Source: an uncultured Lachnospiraceae bacterium (GTDB lineage: Bacteria; Bacillota; Clostridia; Lachnospirales; Lachnospiraceae). Taken from it: DNA of 64,000 bases. Below, piece by piece: positions 34,577 to 43,533 of this stretch. The position numbers were made by a program, and so were the translations under genes. The notes below the pieces were generated by a model, which was given only the letters and a program-made list of their open reading frames with translations, was not told the DNA's origin and did no database searches. The DNA is taken from the NCBI GenBank assembly GCA_947566645.1, contig CANOKL010000005.1, positions 62,001-126,000 on the forward strand, read 5' to 3'. Within the stretch, counting starts at the first letter, position 1. Each line of letters begins with the position of its first letter.

Positions 34577-35245
34577 TTACCTTTCATCCAGATTTACGAC
34601 TCCCTGAAAAAATGTTATCTCGTTAAACACAGAAATATGAACTTTGTTATTTATATGATAAAATTCAATATTTTTATTTTTTAATTTAAGTTCATTCTTT
34701 TCTGCATCAATCAAAACAGGAATATCAAGGATTTTCAGCAGATACACGTCGACGGCATCCCCTATCTTGACTGGAGTTCCCCCCTTTTTGTATATTGTAC
34801 AGTTTACCACTCCGTTATTAATATACGAAGAGTTCGTGTTAAAATGCGCAAGAGAATAACTGCCATATGTAAAAAACAGCTTATTACCTTTTAAAGAGCG
34901 TACAATTGGATACGGACTATACTTTGTTCGTCCATCTTTTTTATAGCCAATATACAAAAAATCTTCTATTCTACATCTTAATGGTATTTTATGCGATAAT
35001 ATTCCTAATAAAATAACCCTGGTATAGAAAAAAAACAGATCAATCCAAATATAGATAAAGCTAATAGAAGCAAAAACAACTACCCTCACAGCAGATAATT
35101 CAGTCAACTGCTCACTGAATGCTATAAACAGCGAACTTAAGAGTAGCAAAGACAAAGTTTGAACTAATATAATAATAAGCAGAGCAAAAATGTTAGCTTT
35201 TCGCTTTTGCAAAATCGATCTGTTTGGTATCATTACAATCACCAT
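34577..35245 (-). CDS. Membrane protein of unknown function
   Basis: 222 residues with two N-terminal helices (about 19-42 and 52-80) and a soluble C-terminal domain rich in Lys, Asn and Tyr (LKGNKLFFTYGSYSLAHF, GDAVDVYLLKILDIPVLIDA), which recalls the small DUF-type membrane proteins next to surface genes. The start could be at 35245 or four codons later (35233), where GGATGGTGA is a possible ribosome site. A/T-rich composition differs from the housekeeping genes on the left. It is close to the giant surface gene but divided from it by a terminator, so is transcribed separately. No family assignment. Confidence 0.6.
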   Translation of the reverse strand: MVIVMIPNRSILQKRKANIFALLIIILVQTLSLLLLSSLFIAFSEQLTELSAVRVVVFASISFIYIWIDLFFFYTRVILLGILSHKIPLRCRIEDFLYIGYKKDGRTKYSPYPIVRSLKGNKLFFTYGSYSLAHFNTNSSYINNGVVNCTIYKKGGTPVKIGDAVDVYLLKILDIPVLIDAEKNELKLKNKNIEFYHINNKVHISVFNEITFFQGVVNLDER

Positions 35246-35379
35246 CCCATATAATTAGATTTATAAGGATATAATTCAGGAATTGTTGGAGAAGCGAAAC
35301 ATATCCAAGGCTGATATAACAACACATATTAATCCAACAATTCCTTTTATGTTATATAGTGAACCGTTAAAATCTTAAA

Positions 35380-35424
35380 AATACTATTCGGATAAAAAGT
35401 GCCATCTTTTATCCGAATAGTATT
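35380..35424 (-). terminator. Intrinsic terminator of the 1367-residue surface protein gene
   Basis: Perfect 18-bp stem (AATACTATTCGGATAAAA at 35380-35397 and its complement at 35407-35424), directly after the stop codon at 35432. The stem itself ends in an A/T-rich run. Confidence 0.8.
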
Positions 35425-35431
35425 ATATCAT

Positions 35432-38400
35432 CTATTCTTTCACATCAGGAATCTCATAATCCTTTAAAGGTGCTAGATCACCAAAAATACGGGAAGCACG
35501 ACCATTGCCTAATACATTAGTGGGCTCATCAGTATATGCCATAGAATTAATCGTAGTAATCCGTCCATTTGGATCCAGTGAAAAAACATCCCATTCCGTA
35601 CCACCATACCCCGTAGGAACTTGGAATGTACGAAGAAGCTGATTTCCCTTAAAAATACGTACAGTTGCATTGGAATATGACATGTCTGTAGATGATGATG
35701 AATTACGGTTTGTATAATCATGTACTGCATAGTGAATGTCATCCATGCCCTCAAAATTAGTAATCGTAATGGTTTCTGGGCCGTAAGAATCAGTATCATC
35801 TGTATCCAAATTAGCATAGTACGGATATGGCTCATCGTCCCCATAATACACATGCATTTTAGATTCAGCATCAGTATTCGCGACCAAATGGGAATCCAAA
35901 TCTGCTGGTGTAGAACCCCAGGTCAAAATAATGCGATAGTATCCTTCACTCATAGCGGGCGACATAGTTTCACTGATACTTGGATTATCATCTGCTGCGC
36001 CTGGATAAATAACAATGTTGTAACTTATATCAGAATATCCATCTTTAGATGCAGTTAATGTATAGTTTCCACTTGGCAGCCCCATAATTTTTCCAAATAA
36101 TTCTATCGTGTCATACCGAAACTCACCGTTATTGTCAGTGGTTAAAGTTCTAAGAGCTGCATTTGACTCCTCCATACTATTCCAACCGTTATAAAGTTTT
36201 AGTGTGACGCCTGAAATCGGACTATTGTTTGTTGCATCCCGAATAACACCATGAAATCCTCCCATACCAGCGCCAGGAGTCAACTCAATCAACCCCATTG
36301 GATGATTCTCGCCATCATATACCGCCTCCCTACTTGTAAAGCAAATATATCCATTCTTTGAGATGTCCACTTTGAGAGATCCATCTGGAACAGCAACTCT
36401 AAATTTTCCATTCCTATCCGTTTCGGCTGATGCTACAACAACGTTATCTTTACTCACCTTAATAGATGCACCTTCAATTACGCTATTATGATCGGTTGCA
36501 TCAATAACAGTGCCTTCTAACATACTATCTGCAGATTGAAGCGAAAGAGGCACAATTTGTCGATTGCCACTGACCACAAATGACTTGGAAATATTTGTAC
36601 CGCTGAGGCTAGCAAATGCTTGATATATACCTTCATACAAATAAATTACATGTGGTGATGTTCCAAAATCGCCGGATGCATGGCCCTGTTTAGCAATTGA
36701 GATCTGTGTACCATTGACTTGCTGTCCGTTTTTATCCAAGACCTGAACTTCTGTCCGATATGTCTTATTAGTGCAAGAACCACCGCCAAACGTTATTTTT
36801 CCACCAAAGGGACTGTCCATTGAGTTAAGAACAGAAACAAAAAACTCAGCAGGTACACCAGGCAGAAAATAAATTGGAGCCGTAAAATCTAAAATTTGCA
36901 ACTTGGCAATATCACCCTTTAAACCATCTGAAATTTTGTATCCACACTTGACAGCAACAGTTGCATACCACTCTGCCTTCCCAGATACACATAGGCCACA
37001 TGCATGTTTGGAATCTAGCGTATCTGTGACATCATCAGCACCGGTTTCAGCTGTGGCAGTAAATTTCGCGCCGGCCTCTGCAGTTACACCCGCATTTAGA
37101 ACACCTCCCAAAAGTTCAACACCGATGTCAATATTGGGACCCATTTTAACCTCGGCTTTACCCTCTGCCATTACGCTAACTGAATTTTCCTTTTTCTTTA
37201 TGTCTGTTCTACCAGTATCAGAGTTGTACTTGAACCCACTTGTTTGTTTTGATGACATTTTTATACTAACGCTACCAGAAAGTTTCCAGTCCAACTTAGC
37301 AGATGGTTTCGCGTATACGTCTAGTCCAGTAATTGGTGTAGGCAACTTAATACCCCTTGTGTCAAATTGGTATACTACGTTTTTCCATTCATTTGTATTG
37401 TCAGTAGACATGCTTGCTTTTGCTTCTGCAGACACTTCCGTCATAAAGCTAACAGAACACTCAAAATAATCCGCTGAAAACAAATGTGCATCATACGACA
37501 TCTTCACATTACCCGTAACCTTGCCTGTAATAGAACCAGTAAGAGTTATACCGTTTTCAAATGTATGACTGACACTAGGATTGAAACTACCACTGAGACT
37601 AGCATCAACATCTATGATTTCCCACTGTGCGTTAATATTCCTATCATCAATGGTAATATCTTCGTTAGTCTCTGATTCACCGTCAAAGTTCTCCTGTTGT
37701 GTATCAATTTCGTTAGCCGTACCAGAAGAATCAGTATTAGCATCTAGTGCTTCTAGATCTACTTTCAAAACATCATAGAAGTCTTTCATGAGGGCACTCT
37801 TATCTTGAGTCAAAGTGATTGTTCCATTATCCTTAGATACAGTTCCAATCTTAAACAGCCACGTAGTGCCTTCTATGTAAATAATATCGCCCACCTGCAA
37901 ACTTTGGATTTGATCGTTCGCATCAGCAAAGATAAAATTATGGTCTGGAATAGCCTCACCTTCCACATCAATGTCAATCACCTCAAATCCGTTGACAAGG
38001 TTTTCTGTGGGAATGACTTTGACCGATTCCTTCAAGACACCAAAATTGGTTGTACGATCATTATCAAAATTAATGACTGAATCTTCACCATACGTTTCAG
38101 TCACACTATCGACCGTTTGAGTTTCAAATTCTTTATAGGTAGCAGTATACTGGTTTGATACATACGTCGGATCTACATCCTCTCCTGTTCCATATAACGT
38201 AGCACGTACAACAAAATTAGTTGGAAGCACACCCTCAATAGGAAGGGTTATAGTGGTCATCTCGCCATAATCTTCCGTATAGCCACTCGCGGTAGCAACA
38301 GGCGTTGTATTTAAGTTGGAATTTTGTGCACCTTCGGACCAATCACTTCCGCTCATCTGATCTTCAAAAAATTCTACGGCCATCATACACTGGGAATTTG

Positions 38401-39535
38401 TATTATATGTGACGATAACATCATTTTCGATGACATCAATGCCAGTAATGGAATAAATAGTTTCCGACTCGTCAGATGCAGCATATAAATCGTTATCTGA
38501 ACCATCTGGATTACCCCAACCTGCGTAGAGCGTCAAATCGCTTGTCACTGGCAAACTAAAATCATATTCTGACAAAGAAGCCGACTCTGTATACCAACCA
38601 GTGAAACGGTATAGTTGCCTTGTTGGGTCTGCGGGTCTTTCTACTGTTGCTCCAGATTTCAACATCTGTGCTTGATAAATACCAGCCGATCCATCATTCA
38701 TATCAAACGTGATTCGGTAAGTTTCATTATCCCCACTAGAATTAATCCAATGTGCATACAATGTTATATTCGCTGTAATAACTGTATTAAAATCAAATTT
38801 CCGACCATTATTTACTCCCGTATACCAACCATCAAAAATATATCCATTCCGAGTTGGATTAGCTGGCTGTTTAGCTAATCCATTCTTTTTAACAACCTGA
38901 GATTCGACTATGCTTCCACCGTTACTGTTGAATATAACAGTATACGTTTGATTCTTATTGGATGCAGGCTCCACTGTAACTTTACAAGATGAGGTATACA
39001 TTTTTTTTGCTGTCTTAACCTTTACCTTAATGGTTGCTGTACCCTTGGCTTTGGCTGTCACTATACCACTCTTATTTACTACAGCAATTTCAGGTCTATT
39101 AGAACTCCATGTGTATTTTGCCTTCTTCGGCTTGTTTTTGACAGACAATTTAGTCGTCTTTCCCGGCGTCACAAACAATTTGTTCTTAGATAATTTAGGT
39201 TTTTTAACAGTAACCTTATAAAACAATTTTGTTGTTTTTGAGTTTTTCTTTATAGAAACTACAACTTTCGTTGTTCCGTTTTTAATTCCCTTGACTTTTC
39301 CTTTTTTAGATACGGCAACAATGTTTTTGTTTGCAGATTTATACGTGATTTTTGCCCCTTGGGGTGTATTCTTTACTTTAATCTTATCTGAACCCCCAAC
39401 CACAATACTGGTCGCTTTTTTCGTAAGCTTAGGTTTTGCAGCTGCCTTAACAGTCATTTCTGTAATGGGCAACAGCGAAGTAACCATCAGAAAAGATAGC
39501 AGTATTGCAATAAATCTTACAGTGCTCTTTTTCAT
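35432..39535 (-). CDS. Giant secreted surface protein with Ig-like, InlB-type and carboxypeptidase-regulatory-like repeats
   Basis: 1367 residues from the ATG at 39535 (AAAGGAT site); another ATG six codons earlier lacks a site. Signal peptide at residues 1-32, then two Big_2-like domains (KLTKKATSIVVGGSDKIKVK; KLSKNKLFVTPGKTTKLSVK), two Listeria-Bacteroides (Flg_new) repeats (GYIFDGWYTG; LYRFTGWYTESASL), a long beta-rich middle part, and near 1020-1200 carboxypeptidase-regulatory-like domains (MLEGTVIDATDHNSVIEGAS; GFHGVIRDATNNSPISGVTL). The end (DLDSHLVANTDAESKMHVYYG) resembles a YfaP-like domain. There is no LPXTG motif or C-terminal helix, so it may be released or wall-bound through other domains. 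Lower GC than its neighbours suggests horizontal gain. Confidence 0.87.
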   Translation of the reverse strand: MKKSTVRFIAILLSFLMVTSLLPITEMTVKAAAKPKLTKKATSIVVGGSDKIKVKNTPQGAKITYKSANKNIVAVSKKGKVKGIKNGTTKVVVSIKKNSKTTKLFYKVTVKKPKLSKNKLFVTPGKTTKLSVKNKPKKAKYTWSSNRPEIAVVNKSGIVTAKAKGTATIKVKVKTAKKMYTSSCKVTVEPASNKNQTYTVIFNSNGGSIVESQVVKKNGLAKQPANPTRNGYIFDGWYTGVNNGRKFDFNTVITANITLYAHWINSSGDNETYRITFDMNDGSAGIYQAQMLKSGATVERPADPTRQLYRFTGWYTESASLSEYDFSLPVTSDLTLYAGWGNPDGSDNDLYAASDESETIYSITGIDVIENDVIVTYNTNSQCMMAVEFFEDQMSGSDWSEGAQNSNLNTTPVATASGYTEDYGEMTTITLPIEGVLPTNFVVRATLYGTGEDVDPTYVSNQYTATYKEFETQTVDSVTETYGEDSVINFDNDRTTNFGVLKESVKVIPTENLVNGFEVIDIDVEGEAIPDHNFIFADANDQIQSLQVGDIIYIEGTTWLFKIGTVSKDNGTITLTQDKSALMKDFYDVLKVDLEALDANTDSSGTANEIDTQQENFDGESETNEDITIDDRNINAQWEIIDVDASLSGSFNPSVSHTFENGITLTGSITGKVTGNVKMSYDAHLFSADYFECSVSFMTEVSAEAKASMSTDNTNEWKNVVYQFDTRGIKLPTPITGLDVYAKPSAKLDWKLSGSVSIKMSSKQTSGFKYNSDTGRTDIKKKENSVSVMAEGKAEVKMGPNIDIGVELLGGVLNAGVTAEAGAKFTATAETGADDVTDTLDSKHACGLCVSGKAEWYATVAVKCGYKISDGLKGDIAKLQILDFTAPIYFLPGVPAEFFVSVLNSMDSPFGGKITFGGGSCTNKTYRTEVQVLDKNGQQVNGTQISIAKQGHASGDFGTSPHVIYLYEGIYQAFASLSGTNISKSFVVSGNRQIVPLSLQSADSMLEGTVIDATDHNSVIEGASIKVSKDNVVVASAETDRNGKFRVAVPDGSLKVDISKNGYICFTSREAVYDGENHPMGLIELTPGAGMGGFHGVIRDATNNSPISGVTLKLYNGWNSMEESNAALRTLTTDNNGEFRYDTIELFGKIMGLPSGNYTLTASKDGYSDISYNIVIYPGAADDNPSISETMSPAMSEGYYRIILTWGSTPADLDSHLVANTDAESKMHVYYGDDEPYPYYANLDTDDTDSYGPETITITNFEGMDDIHYAVHDYTNRNSSSSTDMSYSNATVRIFKGNQLLRTFQVPTGYGGTEWDVFSLDPNGRITTINSMAYTDEPTNVLGNGRASRIFGDLAPLKDYEIPDVKE

Positions 39536-39792
39536 AATTTTAAATCCTTTCATGGTGTATTGCTTAATCTTTGCATAAGTAACTCTTGATAATCTTGCTA
39601 TATAACAAGATTGGGCGAATGGCGAATATCGCTTGCCGCCAAAGAACCCCCCAAGCCATAATTAGATCAATGTCAAATCCACTATCTGAAATGAATAAAA
39701 AGGTACTGGATATCAATAACACTAACATATTTTACTAAATATTGTGTCAGTAGCATAATATTGCGGAATTTATGAATTCGCTCATTTATAAC

Positions 39793-39944
39793 ATGACCCA
39801 ACTCAATTACTATACTGTCTTGCTGATCATGCCTTTCCGAAATAGAGTATAAAAACGTAATTGTAACTAGCCACGCTAATATTTTCCACGTTTATCATCG
39901 TAAAAGCATGCCAACATGACATAAGATTAATTGAGTCGGGTCAT
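39793..39944. repeat. 152-bp element with 17-bp terminal inverted repeats
   Basis: Arms ATGACCCAACTCAATTA (39793-39809) and TAATTGAGTCGGGTCAT (39928-39944) match with one mismatch. It lies in the 39536-39957 gap between two surface-protein genes, 14 bases after the stop of the fibronectin-type gene. The rest of the gap is A/T-rich and should hold the promoter of the giant protein gene; I see no other gene. Confidence 0.65.
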
Positions 39945-39957
39945 AGTAAGAATTATA

Positions 39958-42471
39958 TTATTTTGCCTTTACTGACTTCACCTTGGAATATGCAGAGAAT
40001 TTATCTGCACCCATGCTGTTCTTAGACATTGCTCTTACCTTATAACGGTATGTCTTCTTTGAGGTAAGCTTCTTGTCCTTGAATTTTAACTTTGATGTTG
40101 TTCCTACAAGCTTAAATGCACCCTTCTTAGAATCTGAACGGTAGATGTAATACTTCTTAGCGTTCTTTACCTTCTTGTAAGTGATGGTTGCGCTCTTGGA
40201 ACCAGCTTTTGCTTTGATTACTGGTTTCTTAACTGCTGCAGAACCGGACAGGGATGCGGATGCGGCTTTACTGTTGCCATAACTCTGGGCAGTCGTATAA
40301 CTTCCATCTGCACCTTTGATATCACTGTATGCAATTACATAATAATAATATGTCACATCACTCTGCGGACCATATTTTCTCACATTATCTTTTGTAACCA
40401 CATTCTGAGCATTACGCTCCAGTCTATGATATGAACAAGCATAGTCCATTACTGACGTTCCAATAATTGCCGTATCATCATAATACTCACTGGAAGGTCT
40501 TTTATATATCAGCTTCTTTTCTGCCTCAGTATCCCTCTGCATTTTCGCAGTACCGCTGCCTAATGTATAATAGTAATCAGATGATGCATCTGCTGCCTTA
40601 AAGACCATTGGCTCTACAATATCACTTCTGCCACCATAGTAATATGTTTTTGTATCTGCATCGTATCCTGATGATGAATCAAGTGAACGATACACTTCAT
40701 AGTAAGAGGCCCCGGGAACCTTCTTCCATGATACTTTAATTCCGTCTTTTGTAGAAGAAGCCTTTACACCTGTAACAGTAGCAATATAACCTCTTACTTC
40801 TACTTCGTCTGCACCTGAATATTTTTTGCCATTGTAAGCGCGGATTCTATAATCTACAGTTTTTCCCAGAGGTGATGCCGGTAAAGTATAAGAAGTAGTC
40901 CTGGACTTATTGATCTTCTTCTGCGTTACCCAGTCTCCTTTGGTCTCGTCATATTTTTCAATAAGATATCCCTTTGCCTGCGGGACTGGATACCATGCAA
41001 TCTTCACCTTGCCGTTCTTCGGGCTCTGTGCCCTTTTATATACCTCTACAGATGTAGTGAAGCTGAATTTTGTATTTGCAGAAGCTGATCTCTGTGTAAA
41101 ATATACATTCTTTCCCTTCACTCGTTTGTAAGCTTTTACAAGATAAGTATATCCCTCTCCTGAAACCAATTTCTTATCAGTATAAGAAGTTTTCTTCTTG
41201 CTCAGCTTCTTAACAAGCTCATATTTACTAAAGCTATAATCTTCTCCTTCTTTGAAGGTATTGGGAGATGAACTTCCTGTATATCTGTAAACCTCATAAC
41301 CAGCAGCGCCAGGAACCTTCTTCCATGTCAGCTTGATGGATGTCTTTCCTGCTGCCTTTGCCTTCAGATCCATCCTTGCCTTACCTGTCTGTACAGTCTT
41401 ATACTCATAAGCACCATATACCGTTTTCTTAGTATCAACATTATAATAATATGCACGTACACGGTATGTATACTTGGTATTTTTCTTAAGTCCTGTATCT
41501 TTGTATACACGATCTGTCGTAGTAGTTAAACTCTGGTACTTTCCTTTGCCTGACTTTCTGGCAATCTGAAATCCTGTGTAATCGCCATACCCTGTATCCA
41601 TTTCCAAAACAACGCCTGTATCAAGAATCTCTGTGAAAATATTTGTTACTTCTGCAACCGGAGCTGATACTGTTATTACATTAGAGTAATTCGTCACACC
41701 ATAACGAGACACATATGCCCGGACATAATAAGTTACTCCAGGTGTCAGACTACGATATCCAATAGTTCCAGTAGTACTTCCCACATCTGCAATATCATCA
41801 TTAAAGGCTTTATTTTCAGAATACTGGTAGTGCACGGTTGTTTCCTTTGAAACAGCCGAATGAGAAAATGCATAGCCAGAAGGGGTCATCTCCTTAACAG
41901 CCAGTCCACTTATCTTCTCGACTACCGGAGCTGTCCACACTACGCTTACAGGAGTACCTGTAACCTTTTGATAATTCTCATTATAGCGCCAGGGTGTCAA
42001 TGTAAAAGTATACCTTCCACCTGATACTATATTGGCTTTAAAGTTGTTTGTATAAATTGAATCCCAGGCCTCATACCAGTTATCACTATATATCTCTGTA
42101 CCTCTGGTGTCTTTCACTGACAATTCCGCTGCTTCGCAATTCGTTGACTGATAAGATAATTCAAGTACAGCATAGGTTGAATACTCATCGGTGACCGTAA
42201 TGCTCGGATTTGTAATAACCGGAGTCACCTCCTGAGGGTCCCCTTCTGCCTCCTTCGTCTCTGTCTGCGGTTCCAGAACTTCCTCCTCAGCTGCTGCATC
42301 CAGCGCCTCTTCCTCAGCCGGCAGCAATGCCTCCTCACTTTCCGCCTCCGCTTCGATCACGCTGTCTGGCGACTGCATATCCGCAGCCATAGCCGGCATC
42401 GCATCCAGAACTGTAAGACCCAGAATAAGAGAGCCTGCCAGAATCCGTTTGAAGAGCTGTTGTCTTCTCAT
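39958..42471 (-). CDS. Secreted fibronectin type III repeat protein
   Basis: 837 residues from the ATG at 42471; AGGAGG is 8 bases upstream, while an ATG two codons earlier is too close to it. Signal peptide (about 1-30, cleavage after AMA), an acidic Glu/Ala-rich linker (about 35-80), then a string of FN3-like domains recognisable by SYQSTNCEAAELSV, SGLAVKEMTPSGYAF, the KLTWKKVPGAAGYEVYRYTG type repeat (three times), and a KYYIYRSDSKKGAFKLVGTT end with a basic tail. No sorting motif. It should be secreted or wall-associated and bind glycans or proteins. It has its own promoter (42518-42546). Confidence 0.87.
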   Translation of the reverse strand: MRRQQLFKRILAGSLILGLTVLDAMPAMAADMQSPDSVIEAEAESEEALLPAEEEALDAAAEEEVLEPQTETKEAEGDPQEVTPVITNPSITVTDEYSTYAVLELSYQSTNCEAAELSVKDTRGTEIYSDNWYEAWDSIYTNNFKANIVSGGRYTFTLTPWRYNENYQKVTGTPVSVVWTAPVVEKISGLAVKEMTPSGYAFSHSAVSKETTVHYQYSENKAFNDDIADVGSTTGTIGYRSLTPGVTYYVRAYVSRYGVTNYSNVITVSAPVAEVTNIFTEILDTGVVLEMDTGYGDYTGFQIARKSGKGKYQSLTTTTDRVYKDTGLKKNTKYTYRVRAYYYNVDTKKTVYGAYEYKTVQTGKARMDLKAKAAGKTSIKLTWKKVPGAAGYEVYRYTGSSSPNTFKEGEDYSFSKYELVKKLSKKKTSYTDKKLVSGEGYTYLVKAYKRVKGKNVYFTQRSASANTKFSFTTSVEVYKRAQSPKNGKVKIAWYPVPQAKGYLIEKYDETKGDWVTQKKINKSRTTSYTLPASPLGKTVDYRIRAYNGKKYSGADEVEVRGYIATVTGVKASSTKDGIKVSWKKVPGASYYEVYRSLDSSSGYDADTKTYYYGGRSDIVEPMVFKAADASSDYYYTLGSGTAKMQRDTEAEKKLIYKRPSSEYYDDTAIIGTSVMDYACSYHRLERNAQNVVTKDNVRKYGPQSDVTYYYYVIAYSDIKGADGSYTTAQSYGNSKAASASLSGSAAVKKPVIKAKAGSKSATITYKKVKNAKKYYIYRSDSKKGAFKLVGTTSKLKFKDKKLTSKKTYRYKVRAMSKNSMGADKFSAYSKVKSVKAK

Positions 42472-42517
42472 TTTCATTTCCTCCTTTTCATTAAAATTTC
42501 CTTAATTTTACATTTCA

Positions 42518-42546
42518 AATCTACTATTCTAAAAATAAATTGTCAA
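42518..42546 (-). promoter_or_regulatory. Promoter of the fibronectin-repeat protein gene
   Basis: TTGACA (42541-42546) and TAGATT (42518-42523) on the minus strand, spacer 17 bases. Confidence 0.7.
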
Positions 42547-42677
42547 GACAATTGCCTTTAAGGCACAGACAAAAAAGAGTTGTTTATTCATAGAAATGCC
42601 TTATTTAAAACATTTTTAAAATAAAGAAAAATATTTCTTAAGTTTTTCTTAAATTATTGTTATTATCTAAAAAAACG

Positions 42678-42719
42678 AATTGGGGACGGGGCATTTTTAA
42701 AAATGCCCCGTCCCCAATT
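42678..42719. repeat. Perfect 42-bp palindrome, GGGGACGGGG family
   Basis: AATTGGGGACGGGG... with a CATTTTTAAAAATG centre; both 21-base arms match exactly. The same 42 bases occur at 43492-43533 and inside 60204-60253. Confidence 0.95.
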
Positions 42720-42770
42720 GTCATCTTGTCATTTTAAAGAACTTTATTTATAATATAGACAGGAGGTGAG

Positions 42771-43279
42771 ATGAAAATGGGATGTGGGTATTTAGATCAT
42801 CTTGATATGTCGAGGAAAAGAGACCATAAAATTATAATTACCGATGAGGCAATTGAGAAGGTACCATTCATCGAATATCGTGGGATACCTGAAGAAGAGT
42901 ATGAGATTATTCACAGACTCGCAAAGCAAGTACTACAGATTTCGAAAACAGAGAATGAATCCAATGAGGTTGCCATTACGTATAGGAATGCGCAGTTATA
43001 TCTTTGCATAATCATCCATCTTTGTCTCTCATTTCAGCAACTGATATTCGGTTTTTCCTGGAATATAGAAGTATTTGCCTGCTTGTTATTATTACAAATT
43101 TAGGAAGCATTTCCTATATGGTGAAAAGTAAAAAGTATAATTATGCGAAAGCAGTTGCATTATTAAATGAGACAATCAGGCTGCATAATAAGGCAACTGA
43201 TTTAAAAGGATACCAGAAGGCTGCGAAGTTTTTTATCAATAATTGCTACAGGGCGGGTATTATTTATGAGGATAGATAG
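42771..43279 (+). pseudogene. Frameshifted JAMM/JAB-domain protein
   Basis: Frame one runs from the ATG at 42771 (GGAGGTGAG site) to about 43003 (DHKIIITDEAIEKVPF ... NEVAITYRNAQLY). The protein then continues one base off as LHNHPSLSLISATDIRFFLE to the stop at 43279 (NCYRAGIIYEDR). Joining the two restores the HxHP...S-x-x-D motif of JAMM metalloproteases with an upstream Glu (NEVAI). One base seems to be missing in the CTTTG at about 43001-43006. JAMM domains of this small type occur with polymorphic toxin or ubiquitin-like systems. The break could also be a sequencing error. Confidence 0.75.
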
Positions 43280-43291
43280 GAGGTGTGTAAT

Positions 43292-43471
43292 ATGTCATAT
43301 GGTAATGCAATGCTAGGAGAAACACCGGAGCTATTCCAGGAAACAGCAGAATGGGCTGCGGCTGAACTGGCAAGGATTGAAAGAAATGAAAGGGCTAAAA
43401 GGCAGATCGTGGAGAATATACAGCCTTTGTTGGAGCAAAAAAGAGAGAAACTAATTTGTTCGCACGAGTAA
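43292..43471 (+). CDS. Small helical protein following the JAMM-domain gene
   Basis: 59 residues (MSYGNAMLGETPELFQETAE at the start), mostly helical and charged (AELARIERNERAKRQIVENI). The ATG at 43292 has a TAGGAGGTG site 13 bases after the JAMM gene stop, so the two form an operon. The end lies at the edge of a palindromic repeat. Possibly the substrate, partner or immunity protein of the JAMM protein; this is inference from position only. Confidence 0.6.
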   Translation: MSYGNAMLGETPELFQETAEWAAAELARIERNERAKRQIVENIQPLLEQKREKLICSHE

Positions 43472-43491
43472 GTTGGGGACAGGGTAAAACG

Positions 43492-43533
43492 AATTGGGGA
43501 CGGGGCATTTTTAAAAATGCCCCGTCCCCAATT
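43492..43533. repeat. Perfect 42-bp palindrome, GGGGACGGGG family, at convergent gene ends
   Basis: Identical to 42678-42719, 814 bases away. A partial GGGGACAGGG copy precedes it at 43473-43484. The stop codon of the GH31 gene overlaps its right end. Confidence 0.95.

Noticed and set aside
39536..39792. Possible c-di-GMP or other riboswitch before the giant surface gene
   Set aside because: A G-rich stretch (GGCTTGGGGGGTTC on the minus strand) looked suggestive, but the conserved elements of the classes I know could not be aligned.
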